The position numbers and the translations under genes were made by a program. Positions 51,988 to 61,663 of a stretch of 64,000 nt of DNA are shown here, one piece after another. Every line of letters begins with the position of its first letter. Positions within the stretch are counted from its first letter, which is position 1. Source of the stretch: Leptolinea sp. (GTDB lineage: Bacteria; Chloroflexota; Anaerolineae; Anaerolineales; Anaerolineaceae); contig JAAZMZ010000006.1 in assembly GCA_012798535.1 (NCBI GenBank), positions 1 through 64,000 of the forward strand, in the 5' to 3' direction. The notes below the pieces were generated by a model. It was not told the DNA's origin. It did not search any database and saw nothing but the letters and a program-made list of their open reading frames with translations.

Positions 51988-54126
51988 TTACTCCTTTTTA
52001 TTACTTCCGGTTTTTTGGCCAGAAACCTGGAAAAGGTCCTGTACATCAACAATTAATATGACCGATCCATCTCCCAAAATTGCCGCGCTGGCAATACCAA
52101 CCACCTCACCAATAATCGATCCCAATGACTTGACCACAACTTCCTCCTGGCCCAGAAGATGATCTACAGCCAGTCCCATCTGTTGTTTGCCCATACCCAC
52201 GACCACCACATAACGGTAGCTCTGTTCATGTTTCGCAGATTTGTATCCGAACGCGTCGGCCATTTCCAACAATGGAAGAACTTTATCTCTCAAACGGATC
52301 ACCGGTTTGGAGTTCACAGATGAGATCTCTTCCGTTGAGATACGCAAAGTCTCCAGAACTGTGACCAGCGGAATGGCCAGCGTATTGACACCGATCTTAA
52401 CCAGCAGGGTCGGAACAATGGCCAGGGTCAAAGGAAGGGTAACCATAAAGCGCGACCCTTTTCCTTTTTCGGTTTCCACCAGAACCGTACCGTTCAGCCG
52501 TTGGATATTATTGCGCACGATATCCAGACCGACACCCCGGCCGGAAACATCGTTGATGACTTTTGCAGTCGAGAAACCGGATGAGAAGATGAGATTAATG
52601 GCTTCATCATCTCCCAGTGCTCCGGCTTCCGTCTCTGAGAGGATACCTTTACTGACGGCAACGGCTCGGATCTTATCGGGATCAATGCCTTTGCCATCAT
52701 CCTCAACTGTTAAAATGATCCTACCCTGTTCATGGCGAGCGGTAAGTTTTATTCGCGCCCGCTCGGGCTTTCCAACAGCTTTTCGTTCTTCTGCCGATTC
52801 GATCCCGTGATCCACCGAATTGCGGATCAAATGGATCAATGGATCATTAATTTCTTCAATTACCGACCGGTCCAATTCGGTATTCTCACCCTCAATGACC
52901 AGATCAATCTTCTTATTCAATTTTAAGGATAGATCGCGCACCATGCGGGGAAATTTACTGAAGGTATTCGAAATCGGCAGCATGCGAATGCCCATGACTT
53001 CCATCTGCAGTTGATCAGTGATCCGGCCAACATGGGTGATCGTATCAGACAACACGTCCATCTGATTGCTGTTACGAATACAGGCTTCAAGCGTGCCCCT
53101 GATTTGATACAGGCGGTTACGATCAGTGATCAGTTCTCCCACAAGATTCATCAGGTTATCCAGCCGCTCAACACTGGTGCGGACAGTCTTTTCCACTGAA
53201 ACCGGCGCTCCACCAGACCTCGCGGTGTTGCCGCTGGCCACCGGTTCTGCAGATGCCGCGGGTGATTTGGGAGCAGCCCGGGTTGCCGCGGGTACCGGTG
53301 CAGTCAATTCTGTTACCGGTAAATCCGGCACAGGTTCTTCGACAACAGGCGCCTGTAGCGGGGTACCGGCCGGGAAGATTTCGACCTTATCCAATTCTGA
53401 TAAGGTATCAAGAGCTTTTAAAATATCTTCATCAGTCTTCGCGGTCTCGAGTTCGGCCGTAAAAATATGCACCGGTTTGGATGTTTCGATCTCTTCCTGG
53501 GTAGGAGACATGTGTTTGATTGTTCCCAGTCCCTGCAATTCCATCATCACCTGGAAGGCTCTGGCGGCTGAGGCAATGCTGTTTTGCGAAATTTCAACCC
53601 GGACTAATAATCCACCCGTCAGTTTGACGGCTGGTTTTTCCGGCTGCTTCACTTCAGCCATCTGCGCCGCAGAAGGCTGGACAGTAGGAGCGGGAACAGA
53701 AGGCGCCGCCGCCGACTGGGCAGCCGGAGCACCGGCCAGAACAAGTGCGGAGAATCGATCTGTTAATTCATCCACCGCCACATCACTCTGTGTGCGTGTG
53801 ATCACTTCTTCTCGCAGATTCCGCAGGGCATCCGTCGCTTCCAGGCACAGATCGATCAACCCGGTAGTGACCTGGATGGTATGTTTACGCAGGCAATCCA
53901 ATGCGGTCTCCATGGAATGAGTGAGATTGACCATCCGCTTATGACCGATCATTCCGGATGTCCCTTTCAATGTGTGGGCAGCCCGGAATAAAGCCTGCAG
54001 AAGTTCCATATTCTCACCTTCACGTTCCAGGCGGATCAATCCATCGTCCAGAACCTGAAGTTGTTCATCAGTTTCAGCCATAAAAATGGGGAATTCATCT
54101 TCAGCCAGGTCAAAAATCAATTCCAT
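51988..54126 (-). CDS. cheA: Chemotaxis histidine kinase CheA
   Basis: About 712 residues with the full CheA layout: HPt with phospho-His in FRAAHTLKGTSGMIGH (His51), a flexible P2 region with Ala/Pro linkers (about 135-320), the dimerisation segment from TVRTSVERLDNLMNLVGELI, the ATPase with HLIRNSVDHGIES and FSSGFSTAKVINDVSGRGVG, and a C-terminal CheW-like domain. It phosphorylates CheY and CheB. GTG 54150 would add eight residues; ATG 54126 has GAGGA at good spacing. First gene of the che operon. Confidence 0.95.
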   Translation of the reverse strand: MELIFDLAEDEFPIFMAETDEQLQVLDDGLIRLEREGENMELLQALFRAAHTLKGTSGMIGHKRMVNLTHSMETALDCLRKHTIQVTTGLIDLCLEATDALRNLREEVITRTQSDVAVDELTDRFSALVLAGAPAAQSAAAPSVPAPTVQPSAAQMAEVKQPEKPAVKLTGGLLVRVEISQNSIASAARAFQVMMELQGLGTIKHMSPTQEEIETSKPVHIFTAELETAKTDEDILKALDTLSELDKVEIFPAGTPLQAPVVEEPVPDLPVTELTAPVPAATRAAPKSPAASAEPVASGNTARSGGAPVSVEKTVRTSVERLDNLMNLVGELITDRNRLYQIRGTLEACIRNSNQMDVLSDTITHVGRITDQLQMEVMGIRMLPISNTFSKFPRMVRDLSLKLNKKIDLVIEGENTELDRSVIEEINDPLIHLIRNSVDHGIESAEERKAVGKPERARIKLTARHEQGRIILTVEDDGKGIDPDKIRAVAVSKGILSETEAGALGDDEAINLIFSSGFSTAKVINDVSGRGVGLDIVRNNIQRLNGTVLVETEKGKGSRFMVTLPLTLAIVPTLLVKIGVNTLAIPLVTVLETLRISTEEISSVNSKPVIRLRDKVLPLLEMADAFGYKSAKHEQSYRYVVVVGMGKQQMGLAVDHLLGQEEVVVKSLGSIIGEVVGIASAAILGDGSVILIVDVQDLFQVSGQKTGSNKKE

Positions 54127-54303
54127 AGAGGTATCCTCAATCCGGTTCACGAAGTCAGAATCTATTGCCCTCTGGCAATCAGATTCATCTTGGCGGAAAT
54201 CTTATAATTTGGATGCAATAAAGCCCCTTCAATTAGTAATAGCATACAACAAATAAAATCTCCATCAAAGTGGATTTTAAAAGAATAAAGTTCATGCAGA
54301 ATT

Positions 54304-54365
54304 CCTGTTATTATCCTAACGATAACAGGGAAGGACGACTGTAAACCCCCCATAAAAAAGGGGGG
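54304..54365. repeat. Two hairpins between the flagellar and che gene runs
   Basis: CCTGTTAT and ATAACAGG (54304-54329) form one inverted repeat, and CCCCCC and GGGGGG around ATAAAAAA (54346-54365) form another. On the minus strand the latter is followed by TTTACAG. The second may end the flagellar transcript after the PilZ gene; the first may lie in the cheA leader. Neither has a good T-run. Confidence 0.4.
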
Positions 54366-54394
54366 AAGAATTCATTAATCTGTTCTAATGTAAA

Positions 54395-54727
54395 TTATGC
54401 ATTACGTTGCAGGAAAACCTGTTCAGCCATGATCTTCTGGTAGGGAAGATTTTTTATAAAAATTACTACGGCTTCACGGTTGACCACCCTTAATACGTAT
54501 CCCTTGAATTCGAATTGCGTTGTATCGTGAAAAAGAACGATTCCTTGCACCATCATACCGGTATCGATACGAGTGGAAAACTCTTTGCGAAAACGCACGC
54601 CCTTTTCTGAAAGATCCAGCACCTTAAATGAATACCCCAGAATTCGCAATTCAGGAGCAAATTCCGGCGGGTAAATCAACCGGTAGTATTGTCTGCGTTC
54701 ATTTGCCGGTTTTAAAGGGTAGGTCAT
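54395..54727 (-). CDS. PilZ-domain protein (cyclic di-GMP receptor candidate)
   Basis: 110 residues, a single PilZ domain. The ligand motifs are RRQYYR (RxxxR, Arg12 and Arg16) and DLSEKGVRF (D/NxSxxG, Asp38 to Gly43), so cyclic di-GMP binding is likely. PilZ proteins near flagellar genes usually slow or brake the motor (YcgR, DgrA). It is the last gene of the flagellar run, 8 bases after the FlhB-like gene. Confidence 0.85.
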   Translation of the reverse strand: MTYPLKPANERRQYYRLIYPPEFAPELRILGYSFKVLDLSEKGVRFRKEFSTRIDTGMMVQGIVLFHDTTQFEFKGYVLRVVNREAVVIFIKNLPYQKIMAEQVFLQRNA

Positions 54728-54735
54728 TTCAATGT

Positions 54736-55041
54736 TTAATCCTTAATGGATTTTCCCCGGAGTCTGTACACCCAGCCCAATACCTCAGCAACGACAGCAT
54801 ATAACTCCGCCGGGATCTCATCTTCGAGATCGACCAGCGATAATGCCTGAGCCAATACCGGATCTTCACGAATAGGGATCTGGTTTTCCTGCGCCAATTG
54901 TAAGATTTTATCAGCGATTTCACCTTTACCCGAAGCAATAACACGCGGTGCGTTGTCCTCATCAGGGTTGTATTCGAGGGCAATGGCCGTCTTGACCGCA
55001 TTTCTCATCGGAGGTTTACCAGTCGCATCCGCCATAATCAA
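54736..55041 (-). CDS. FlhB C-terminal-domain protein (YlqH/FlhX-like)
   Basis: 101 residues corresponding to the cytoplasmic domain of the export switch FlhB without its membrane part: TAIALEYNPDEDNAPRVIAS, ENQIPIREDPVLAQAL and EIPAELYAVVAEVLGWVYRL. The autocleavage NPTH is replaced (RNAVKTAIAL), so it cannot self-cleave. Similar orphan proteins (YlqH in Bacillus) occur beside flagellar genes and can partly replace the FlhB domain. It overlaps the upstream FliK-like gene by four bases. Full-length flhB is not in the window. Confidence 0.85.
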   Translation of the reverse strand: MIMADATGKPPMRNAVKTAIALEYNPDEDNAPRVIASGKGEIADKILQLAQENQIPIREDPVLAQALSLVDLEDEIPAELYAVVAEVLGWVYRLRGKSIKD

Positions 55042-56384
55042 ACCTCAATGTCGATCCCTTTTGATCCAGGATAGATCTCAGCATTTTCCTCTGAGAGAAC
55101 TGGTCCAACAGAAGCTACAACACAATTAGCCACTTTCAATGAGAGACCCAGTTTGCCCAAACGTTCTTGAAGATCGGGGAGAGTGGCCACAGCCTGCTCG
55201 CGCAGTTCATCTGTAGAAACAGATAACCAGGCTCCCACCCTTTTTCCGATCACCGAAAGGTCAGCCGTCACATACTCCCCATCTTGCAGGTCGACTGTGA
55301 GCACCAACCGGGTGTTGTCTGGATCAATGCGTTTGACCTTGCCCTGTGTGCGGTAAGCAATGCGTAGACTGGCCGGGAAAAAAGTTCCCTGTTGAGCCGG
55401 CTGACCGGGGATGTGAGCGGCAACCGGCAGGTTGACCAACAGCCAGGGTGGATTTCCATTTTCGATAGGTCTGGCTGTATTCAAAAACTGCATCTGCCGG
55501 ACCCCTTCCATGAACTGGTCAATCGAGCGTACAGTGCTGCGATATCCGCTGCTTTCTAGAGCTTTGCGAAGTTGAATTAGAGAAAGCCAGCTTTCCGTGC
55601 TCTCCACCTTATCGCCGCTGGCCTGCCGGGCTAATTCTGATTCAAGCGATTTTCCCCAGACGGATATTGCCTGTTTAAGATCATCCAAAAGAGCCGGCAG
55701 ATCCTTCGACCAGTCGATAGTAGCTGATTGCAGCAGGCTTAATGCCTGATTGGCTAGTTTTCCGATCTCAGATCCAGCCTGACCTTTCGCCAAATCGACG
55801 AGTTGATTCTGCAGTTTGCTGACACTTACCGCCATACTGGGAAGAGTCTGTAAAGCCAGAGACAGGGTGTTCTCAGTTAACGGCATGCCGCCCGCCTTTA
55901 GAGCAGCAGCCATATCCGCCTCGGTCTGTCCCCAGTTGGATATGCCGGCCAGTGCTTGAGTGAGATCTTCCATAGCTCCGGGGGTAATCGACAATCCATG
56001 ATTCAACAGGGCTTTCCCCAGGATGATATTCTGATCGGTCACTTCGATATTGTTGAGAATCAGCAGGTTTTGCGTGAGAAGCGACAGTTTGGATGTTGGC
56101 TGGGCAGGAGATGCAATCTCGCTTGATTTGGCAATGGCCAGCTGAAGAACACCGTCAATGGAACCCTTGACAATAAACTGCGCCAGCTGGTTGTTTTCCA
56201 GCATAGCAGATTGATCATTGGTTTGCAGCCGGCCAACCACCCGGTAGCCTTGAATGACCATTTCGATCTGTTCACCGTTCACGCTGAGAATTTCCGCCGT
56301 CACCTTTTGATTCAGGTGAAGCTGTAACGGTTGATCGATCGGTCGGGCACCGGGTTGTACCGGCTGCAAACCCTGGACTAACAT
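55038..56384 (-). CDS. FliK/YlqG-like flagellar protein
   Basis: 448 residues. Low sequence complexity in the middle, with a beta-rich N-terminal part (LHLNQKVTAEILSVNGEQIE) and a C-terminal domain (about 310-448) that recalls hook-length control proteins (RLVLTVDLQDGEYVTADLSV, LGKLGLSLKVANCVV). Its position just before the FlhB-like gene matches ylqG-ylqH in Bacillus. It is distinct from the FliK at 58954. The function is inferred from context and weak similarity. Confidence 0.6.
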   Translation of the reverse strand: MLVQGLQPVQPGARPIDQPLQLHLNQKVTAEILSVNGEQIEMVIQGYRVVGRLQTNDQSAMLENNQLAQFIVKGSIDGVLQLAIAKSSEIASPAQPTSKLSLLTQNLLILNNIEVTDQNIILGKALLNHGLSITPGAMEDLTQALAGISNWGQTEADMAAALKAGGMPLTENTLSLALQTLPSMAVSVSKLQNQLVDLAKGQAGSEIGKLANQALSLLQSATIDWSKDLPALLDDLKQAISVWGKSLESELARQASGDKVESTESWLSLIQLRKALESSGYRSTVRSIDQFMEGVRQMQFLNTARPIENGNPPWLLVNLPVAAHIPGQPAQQGTFFPASLRIAYRTQGKVKRIDPDNTRLVLTVDLQDGEYVTADLSVIGKRVGAWLSVSTDELREQAVATLPDLQERLGKLGLSLKVANCVVASVGPVLSEENAEIYPGSKGIDIEV

Positions 56385-56420
56385 TTCAGATTACCCTGCC
56401 TTCTCATCTGGCCCGGGAAA

Positions 56421-58019
56421 TTACCGTCCCAGGTTGACCAGTTCTTGCAGGATTTCATCGGATGCATTGATGATGCGCGACGAAGCCTGAAATCCGCGTT
56501 GTGCCAGGATCATGTTGGAAAATTCGCGGCTCATATCCACATTCGAACCTTCAACATAACCTGAAGCGATGGTCCCGCGTCCACCGGAGGCAGGAGCACC
56601 GACACGGGCTTCACCAGAGTTCAGGCCAGCAACATAATAGTTACCACCCTCCCGGAGCAATCCAGAGGGATTGACGAACATGGCCAGTGCCAGTTGACCT
56701 ACTAGCCGTTGGTCGCCATTGGAGTAGGCGCCGTAAATTTCACCGGTATTCGCTGAAACGGTAAAACCCATGAGTGAACCGGCCGCCAGGCCGTTCTGGC
56801 TGCCCAGCGCGGCACTGTTGGCCGTGGCCAGCATTGTCATTCCTGAAAGATCCAGGGTCACCAGGGTTGGCGACAACGCGCCGGGTGAGCCGGGAACGCT
56901 GATCCTACCGGAAGAACTTACAAACTGACCACTGGTGTTAAATGTGATGGTTCCATTATCGACAGGATTGCCAGCCACATCCACAATCGATGCGCCGCTG
57001 GTATCTGTTGGCGAAACATCAAAAGTCCACACATTGGGATCGGTCGTGCGTGTGTATCGGATGGCCACCGATTTTAACACACCCAATTCGTCATAAACAC
57101 CCACAGTCACATCGTAGTAGCCGGCTGCCGTACCATTCTGTGAACCGAGGACGATATCATTCGCCACGCCGGCAGGCTGGGTCAGGTTGCTCATGTTCAG
57201 GGTGATGGTAGATGTGCCGACCACAAAAGGATTGGTCACATTTAATGCTGAGAAGTTGCCTGTCCCGTCAAAAACCACCGTTCCATTTCCACTGGCATTG
57301 GCAGAAGTCATTGCGTATGACCAGGTGGTCGCGTCTACCTTGGTGAATTGCATGGTGACTAACTGAGTCGCACCGGTTCCATCTTGGACATTAAAACTGG
57401 TGGTATAGGTTGTTAAAGGCGCCTCGCTGGCATTCAATGTGCCCGAGAGAATGGCGTTGGAAGTTCTTACCGGAATAGTAGTATCGGCATTCAGGTTGCC
57501 CAGGATGTAGGCACTGGTGGTGGCGCGGGCGACTGTCGAATCAATGGGTAACTGGATTGCTTCCAGAGGTGAACCCGTGTTGATTCTCCCCAGCGTGTCT
57601 GCCATCCAACCCTGAATACGATAACCGGATGAAGAATGCACGAGATATCCCTGGGCATCTATAGCCAATGAACCATCCCGGGAATACAGGTTGGTCACCC
57701 CGCTATCATAGATATAGAAGCCGTCTCCCGAAATGGCCATATCCAGATCATTGCCTGTTGAGGTAAGAGGTCCTTGAGTGAACTTCTTCCCAACAGCAGC
57801 CATATTGGTACCCAGACCAATCTGCATGGGATTGATGCCGCCAATTTCGGTAGATGGCGCGCCACCCACACTGAGATTCTGGGCGAATTGATCTTTGAAA
57901 CGAACAAAACTGCTTTTGAAACCCGGTGTATTCACATTCGACAGGTTATCTGCCACGACATCCAGATATTCCTGGTTGAGGTACATCGAGTTTATTGCTG
58001 TAAACATGGAACGTATCAT
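56421..58019 (-). CDS. flgE: Flagellar hook protein FlgE
   Basis: About 532 residues. The N-terminal coiled part has MFTAINSMYLNQEYLDVVAD and NLSNVNTPGFKSS, the shared motif of rod/hook proteins; the C-terminus has NSGEARVGAPASGGRG and VDMSREFSNMILAQRGFQAS with QELVNLGR. The central domains are Thr/Ser-rich and surface exposed. GGAGGG stands 5 bases before ATG 58019; an earlier frame start at 58055 is unlikely. Confidence 0.95.
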   Translation of the reverse strand: MIRSMFTAINSMYLNQEYLDVVADNLSNVNTPGFKSSFVRFKDQFAQNLSVGGAPSTEIGGINPMQIGLGTNMAAVGKKFTQGPLTSTGNDLDMAISGDGFYIYDSGVTNLYSRDGSLAIDAQGYLVHSSSGYRIQGWMADTLGRINTGSPLEAIQLPIDSTVARATTSAYILGNLNADTTIPVRTSNAILSGTLNASEAPLTTYTTSFNVQDGTGATQLVTMQFTKVDATTWSYAMTSANASGNGTVVFDGTGNFSALNVTNPFVVGTSTITLNMSNLTQPAGVANDIVLGSQNGTAAGYYDVTVGVYDELGVLKSVAIRYTRTTDPNVWTFDVSPTDTSGASIVDVAGNPVDNGTITFNTSGQFVSSSGRISVPGSPGALSPTLVTLDLSGMTMLATANSAALGSQNGLAAGSLMGFTVSANTGEIYGAYSNGDQRLVGQLALAMFVNPSGLLREGGNYYVAGLNSGEARVGAPASGGRGTIASGYVEGSNVDMSREFSNMILAQRGFQASSRIINASDEILQELVNLGR

Positions 58020-58081
58020 TTTACCCTCCGAGTATCTTGCACAGGCTTCCTCCAAGAGGGCCGGCCTGTGACACTCATTAC

Positions 58082-58492
58082 TTATTGATTATCGGCCGTC
58101 TTTACTGAAGCTTCGGCCTTATCCGCGAAAACAACGCTGTCGATTTGAGTAAAGACACCTTCACCGCGTTGTTTCGCATCCATGGTGGTTACCACCACCC
58201 GATCCTTGACGTTCACGATGAACGCCAGGTCATCCATTAAGATCAGCGATTCTTTTCCGCCGCGGGCTTTGGCTTTTTCAACAGCCTCATTCAAGCGTTG
58301 AATGCCATCATCCGGAAGGCTGATATTGCGATCATCCAGGCGCTTTTGCGCGTGGTTGGAAAATCGCAAACCTTCTACCTGCGCCAGAGTGTCGGCAAAA
58401 CTGCTGCCGCCAGGCTGTACGCGGTTGACGACCTGACTGCCGGATTGGGTAGCTTGTGATTGAACTGCATTTACCCGAATCGCATCCGTCAT
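58082..58492 (-). CDS. Flagellar operon protein of the TIGR02530 type
   Basis: 136 residues. The core FSNHAQKRLDDRNISLPDDG followed by AVEKAKARGGKESLILMDD and AFIVNVKDRVVVTTMD matches the small conserved protein found between flgD and flgE in many Gram-positive flagellar operons. Its exact role is not known to me. It lies 9 bases after flgD. Confidence 0.8.
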   Translation of the reverse strand: MTDAIRVNAVQSQATQSGSQVVNRVQPGGSSFADTLAQVEGLRFSNHAQKRLDDRNISLPDDGIQRLNEAVEKAKARGGKESLILMDDLAFIVNVKDRVVVTTMDAKQRGEGVFTQIDSVVFADKAEASVKTADNQ

Positions 58493-58501
58493 CTACTCCT
58501 C

Positions 58502-58942
58502 CTAAGCTTCCTCAGTCTCCACGCTGGTGATTTCAGAGAATTCGACCTTCTTATCACCTACTGTCAGGTAGACTTTGGAATTTGCCATGGTGATCCCGCT
58601 GACGATTCCAGAGACTTTTTCATCATCGTCATTCAGATAAGTGACGGTTTTATCCAGCAGATTGGTGGCAGACGCGAACTGGTTCGTCAACGACATATTC
58701 GTTATGGCTTTGCTAATCTTCTGCAGTTCGGTCAAACTGTTCAGCTGCACCATCTGATTCACCATTTCGGTGTCATCCATGGGATCCAGTGGATTCTGGT
58801 TGGTCAACTGTGCCAGCAGCAAACTCATGAACTGCTCATTGGTATCCGTTGATTTCGTACCACTTGATGATGAGGAGCTACCGGTGGAAGAAGTACCGCC
58901 GGTTGATCCGGTGTATTTTCGATAATCATCGATTGAGATCAT
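58502..58942 (-). CDS. flgD: Flagellar hook assembly protein FlgD
   Basis: 146 residues, short for the family and reduced to the N-terminal scaffold part: a Ser/Gly/Thr-rich start, then QFMSLLLAQLTNQNPLDPMD and TEMVNQMVQLNSLTELQKIS, the FlgD hallmark. A small beta segment ends the protein. It caps the growing hook. It lies between fliK and the TIGR02530-type gene. Confidence 0.92.
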   Translation of the reverse strand: MISIDDYRKYTGSTGGTSSTGSSSSSSGTKSTDTNEQFMSLLLAQLTNQNPLDPMDDTEMVNQMVQLNSLTELQKISKAITNMSLTNQFASATNLLDKTVTYLNDDDEKVSGIVSGITMANSKVYLTVGDKKVEFSEITSVETEEA

Positions 58943-58953
58943 GGTTTCCTCTC

Positions 58954-60234
58954 TTAAATTCGATAATCCAGACTGGATGATCCAATCCCGACAGTCGGGG
59001 TGGTGATCTCATCTGTCTCAGGCAGGAAATTTGTCTGCACAGTTCCGGTATGCCCCTGGGTGTTTTGGCCGGCAGAAGTATTTGCCGATTGACTCTGCGC
59101 ACCCTGGCTGTTGACCGACATTCCACTGATAGAGACTCCGGCATTGGACAGAGACCGCTGCAATTGATCCAGATGGGTTTCCAGTAACCTGGCGGTGGCC
59201 GGAACTTCGGCCGTTATGACAACTTTCATTCCATCACTGTTGGAAACCAAGCGAAGGTCGATCTTCCCTAGGTTTTCAGGATGGATTTGCACACGCATGG
59301 ATTGACCCTGCTCCCGAACCAGTTCGGCCACCTCGGTGCTGACCTTTTGAATGATCGGCAGCGATTTGGGTTGAACCAGATTCTCGGTCGTCTTCAAGGA
59401 AGCCATGGCATAGATATTCGCGGTTGTTTTACCCGAATCGATTTCCGCCATATCTTCCGTCTGCATGGACAGGTCAACGACTTTTACAGTTGGTTCCTGC
59501 GTATCCAGTTTCTGTAACTCATGCGATTCTTCAACCTGTGTGGTTTGCGCCGTTGTCATCATGATGGTTTCAGTCGCCGCACCCTTGTTTTCAAGGTTCT
59601 GCGCGGCCGCGTCGACCAGAGGCTGAAATTCTTTTGTTTCCACTTTAGGTTGTTGAATGGCCTGCTTCAGCTCGTCCGGCAACGGCTGGGGGTCGGTTTC
59701 CGGGATTTGGATGACTGTCGATTGGCTATTTTCCATAACTGGAACCGCCGCCTGCGGGACAACCGTCTCTGTAGTATCATCGGTCTTCACAACAGCTTCA
59801 GGCTGTTGTTGGATCGACGGAACCACAACAGCCGCCTGCATGGCCAGCACAGCCGCTGCAGCAGCCTGTATTTCTTCTTCTGCTGCTTCGGAGTCTGTCT
59901 GATCAACAGGTGTTTCTGTGCTTTCATTTTCATCCACCGGTTTTTCGGCAGTTTCTTCCGCCGGTTTATCTGCCGCCTTGGCATTATTGTCGGTCTTTCG
60001 ATTTTCCGATCTGGCTTCAACCGGATTTTTCGTTTCAGGTTGATCCTCCACCCTTGCCGTCTCCCGATCAGTTGTCCGGGTTTCGACAGGGGGTTTGGCA
60101 CTTTTCACATTGTCAGAAGTAGCAACCTGAAGGAATTGATCGAACGAGTTCCCGACATCTCCCAGATTCACTCGGGGAGTGGCAGCAGGTTCGGGCGCCG
60201 CGCGCGCCAGGGTTTGTACATCAGAACAAATCAT
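58954..60234 (-). CDS. fliK: Flagellar hook-length control protein FliK
   Basis: 426 residues. A long acidic, Ala/Glu/Thr-rich and probably disordered N-terminal part acts as the ruler. The C-terminal hook-control domain (about 305-385) carries VQIHPENLGKIDLRLVS and ARLLETHLDQLQRSLSNAG. It switches export from hook to filament proteins through FlhB. A second FliK-like gene lies 2.6 kb downstream. Confidence 0.9.
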   Translation of the reverse strand: MICSDVQTLARAAPEPAATPRVNLGDVGNSFDQFLQVATSDNVKSAKPPVETRTTDRETARVEDQPETKNPVEARSENRKTDNNAKAADKPAEETAEKPVDENESTETPVDQTDSEAAEEEIQAAAAAVLAMQAAVVVPSIQQQPEAVVKTDDTTETVVPQAAVPVMENSQSTVIQIPETDPQPLPDELKQAIQQPKVETKEFQPLVDAAAQNLENKGAATETIMMTTAQTTQVEESHELQKLDTQEPTVKVVDLSMQTEDMAEIDSGKTTANIYAMASLKTTENLVQPKSLPIIQKVSTEVAELVREQGQSMRVQIHPENLGKIDLRLVSNSDGMKVVITAEVPATARLLETHLDQLQRSLSNAGVSISGMSVNSQGAQSQSANTSAGQNTQGHTGTVQTNFLPETDEITTPTVGIGSSSLDYRI

Positions 60235-60238
60235 AGGC

Positions 60239-60640
60239 TCACCTCGCTATATTTTTTAATAGGCTCAATTTTTTCGAAACGGCCGTTGAAAGTGCGCTAT
60301 ACCGGATGCCGGTCTCGGTCATTTGCACTAACTCGGTGTCGATATCGACATTGTTTCCATCCGCCCGTTCAGATCCACCGGTGCGGAGTTTTGCCTGGAA
60401 TATCCCGGATGCCTCGTCTTTTGAAAGTTGGTGTTTGGGATCGGTGAGCTGCATGCCTAATTTTGGCGAGGAACTCATCGATTTCTGTAGTGCGCTTTCG
60501 AAGTTTAATTCCAGGGCGTGATACCCCGGAGTATCCACATTGGCGACATTCTGACTGATCACATTCTTGCGGTAAGACAGGCCGTCCATCGCCTTGCTGG
60601 CGATATTCAACGCTGAGTCACCATAAACTGGATCTGACAT
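60239..60640 (-). CDS. flgB: Flagellar basal-body rod protein FlgB
   Basis: 133 residues. RKNVISQNVANVDTPGYHAL near the N-terminus and ELVQMTETGIRYSALSTAVS near the C-terminus are the rod-protein signatures; length and lack of a central domain fit FlgB. The usual partners flgC and fliE do not follow; the gene sits between the lytic transglycosylase and fliK, an uncommon place. Confidence 0.88.
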   Translation of the reverse strand: MSDPVYGDSALNIASKAMDGLSYRKNVISQNVANVDTPGYHALELNFESALQKSMSSSPKLGMQLTDPKHQLSKDEASGIFQAKLRTGGSERADGNNVDIDTELVQMTETGIRYSALSTAVSKKLSLLKNIAR

Positions 60641-60654
60641 ACGATCCTTCCTTT

Positions 60655-61197
60655 CTATCCCTTACCGTAAGTGGAAAGCACCCGTTTAACATACGTCTGG
60701 GTTTCTTGATACGGGGGAACACCATCATATTGCGTCACAGCACCCGGACCTGCATTATAGGCGGCCAGGGTATTGGACAGATTCCCACCAAATTGATTGA
60801 GAAGCTCGCGAAGCAATTTCACACCGCCCTCGATGTTCTCGGCCGGGTCAAGTGGATTTTCAACTCCCAGGCTCTCAGCGGTAGCAGGCATCAACTGCAT
60901 CAATCCCATGGCTCCGGCCGAAGAGATGGCAGAGGCATCAAAATTTGATTCGTTTTGGATAACAGCCTTCACCAGATCGGCGTCCACACCATATTTCTGG
61001 CTTGCCTTCTGGATGATGGATTCAAAGCTGGAATTGGCAGATGAACCGGAAGTTTTTGACGAGGAGGATGAACCGAAGAGTTCTGAGAGGTCGCTGTCAA
61101 CCCCTTTGGAAGAAAGCGTCTTTTCAAGAAGTTTGATCAACGCCTGCATCATCACCAATTGAACATCCAGATTTCCACTAGAAGACAAACCGTACAT
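60655..61197 (-). CDS. Lytic transglycosylase (SLT domain) in the flagellar operon
   Basis: About 180 residues. After an N-terminal Ser-rich linker comes a Slt-type domain with catalytic Glu83 in VKAVIQNESNFD, GAMGLMQLMPATAESLG and AAYNAGPGAVTQYDG. It should cut peptidoglycan so that the rod can pass, the job of FlgJ in other bacteria. No signal peptide is seen, so export is probably through the flagellar apparatus. ATG 61197 has AAAGGG before it and overlaps the fliJ end by 20 bases. Confidence 0.88.
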   Translation of the reverse strand: MYGLSSSGNLDVQLVMMQALIKLLEKTLSSKGVDSDLSELFGSSSSSKTSGSSANSSFESIIQKASQKYGVDADLVKAVIQNESNFDASAISSAGAMGLMQLMPATAESLGVENPLDPAENIEGGVKLLRELLNQFGGNLSNTLAAYNAGPGAVTQYDGVPPYQETQTYVKRVLSTYGKG

Positions 61198-61663
61198 TGG
61201 GTACCCTTTCGCGCATCTTCTTTTCGCTGGCAGCATGCGCCTGGCTGATATAGATATCATCCTGCTGCTGCTTTTCCCGCATATTGACTCTATCGGTGTA
61301 CACCTGGAGCTCTTTCTGGCTTAATTTTTCCAGGGCAATTTCATCCTGTTTGGCTTGAACCAGAGCCAGGCGTGCATTCTCGGTTTCCACGGCCAGCCTT
61401 TCGATCTCAATCTTCTGGCGGTCAATGCCCTTCTGAATCTTTTTGAGGAACGAACGGGCCTGCAGAATCTTTTGCATGTTTAGGTCGCCATGCTGGTAGG
61501 AACCAAGTTCAACCAGCAGGCTCTGTTTCTGAACTTCGATCGCGGCAAGCTGTTCTCTGGCATTCTGCAACTGATTCTGCAGATGGCCGAGAACAACTTC
61601 CAATTTTTCCACCTTGCTGTGCCGGTAATCCAGCACATTCTGTAGAGAGAATTTAGGCGGCAT
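61178..61663 (-). CDS. fliJ: Flagellar export protein FliJ
   Basis: 161 residues, almost entirely coiled coil ([20 protein letters not shown], then many heptads rich in Gln, Glu and Lys), as in FliJ, the central stalk of the export ATPase. It overlaps fliI by 11 bases and the lytic transglycosylase gene by 20. Confidence 0.88.
   Translation of the reverse strand: MPPKFSLQNVLDYRHSKVEKLEVVLGHLQNQLQNAREQLAAIEVQKQSLLVELGSYQHGDLNMQKILQARSFLKKIQKGIDRQKIEIERLAVETENARLALVQAKQDEIALEKLSQKELQVYTDRVNMREKQQQDDIYISQAHAASEKKMRERVPNVRFVF

Noticed and set aside
54162-54353. A 63-codon open frame upstream of cheA
   Set aside because: It lies across hairpins in an AT-rich spacer and overlaps the likely cheA leader; composition does not look like its neighbours.
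59521-60447. A long open frame antisense to fliK and flgB
   Set aside because: An Arg/Phe/Cys-rich shadow of the low-complexity fliK sequence.
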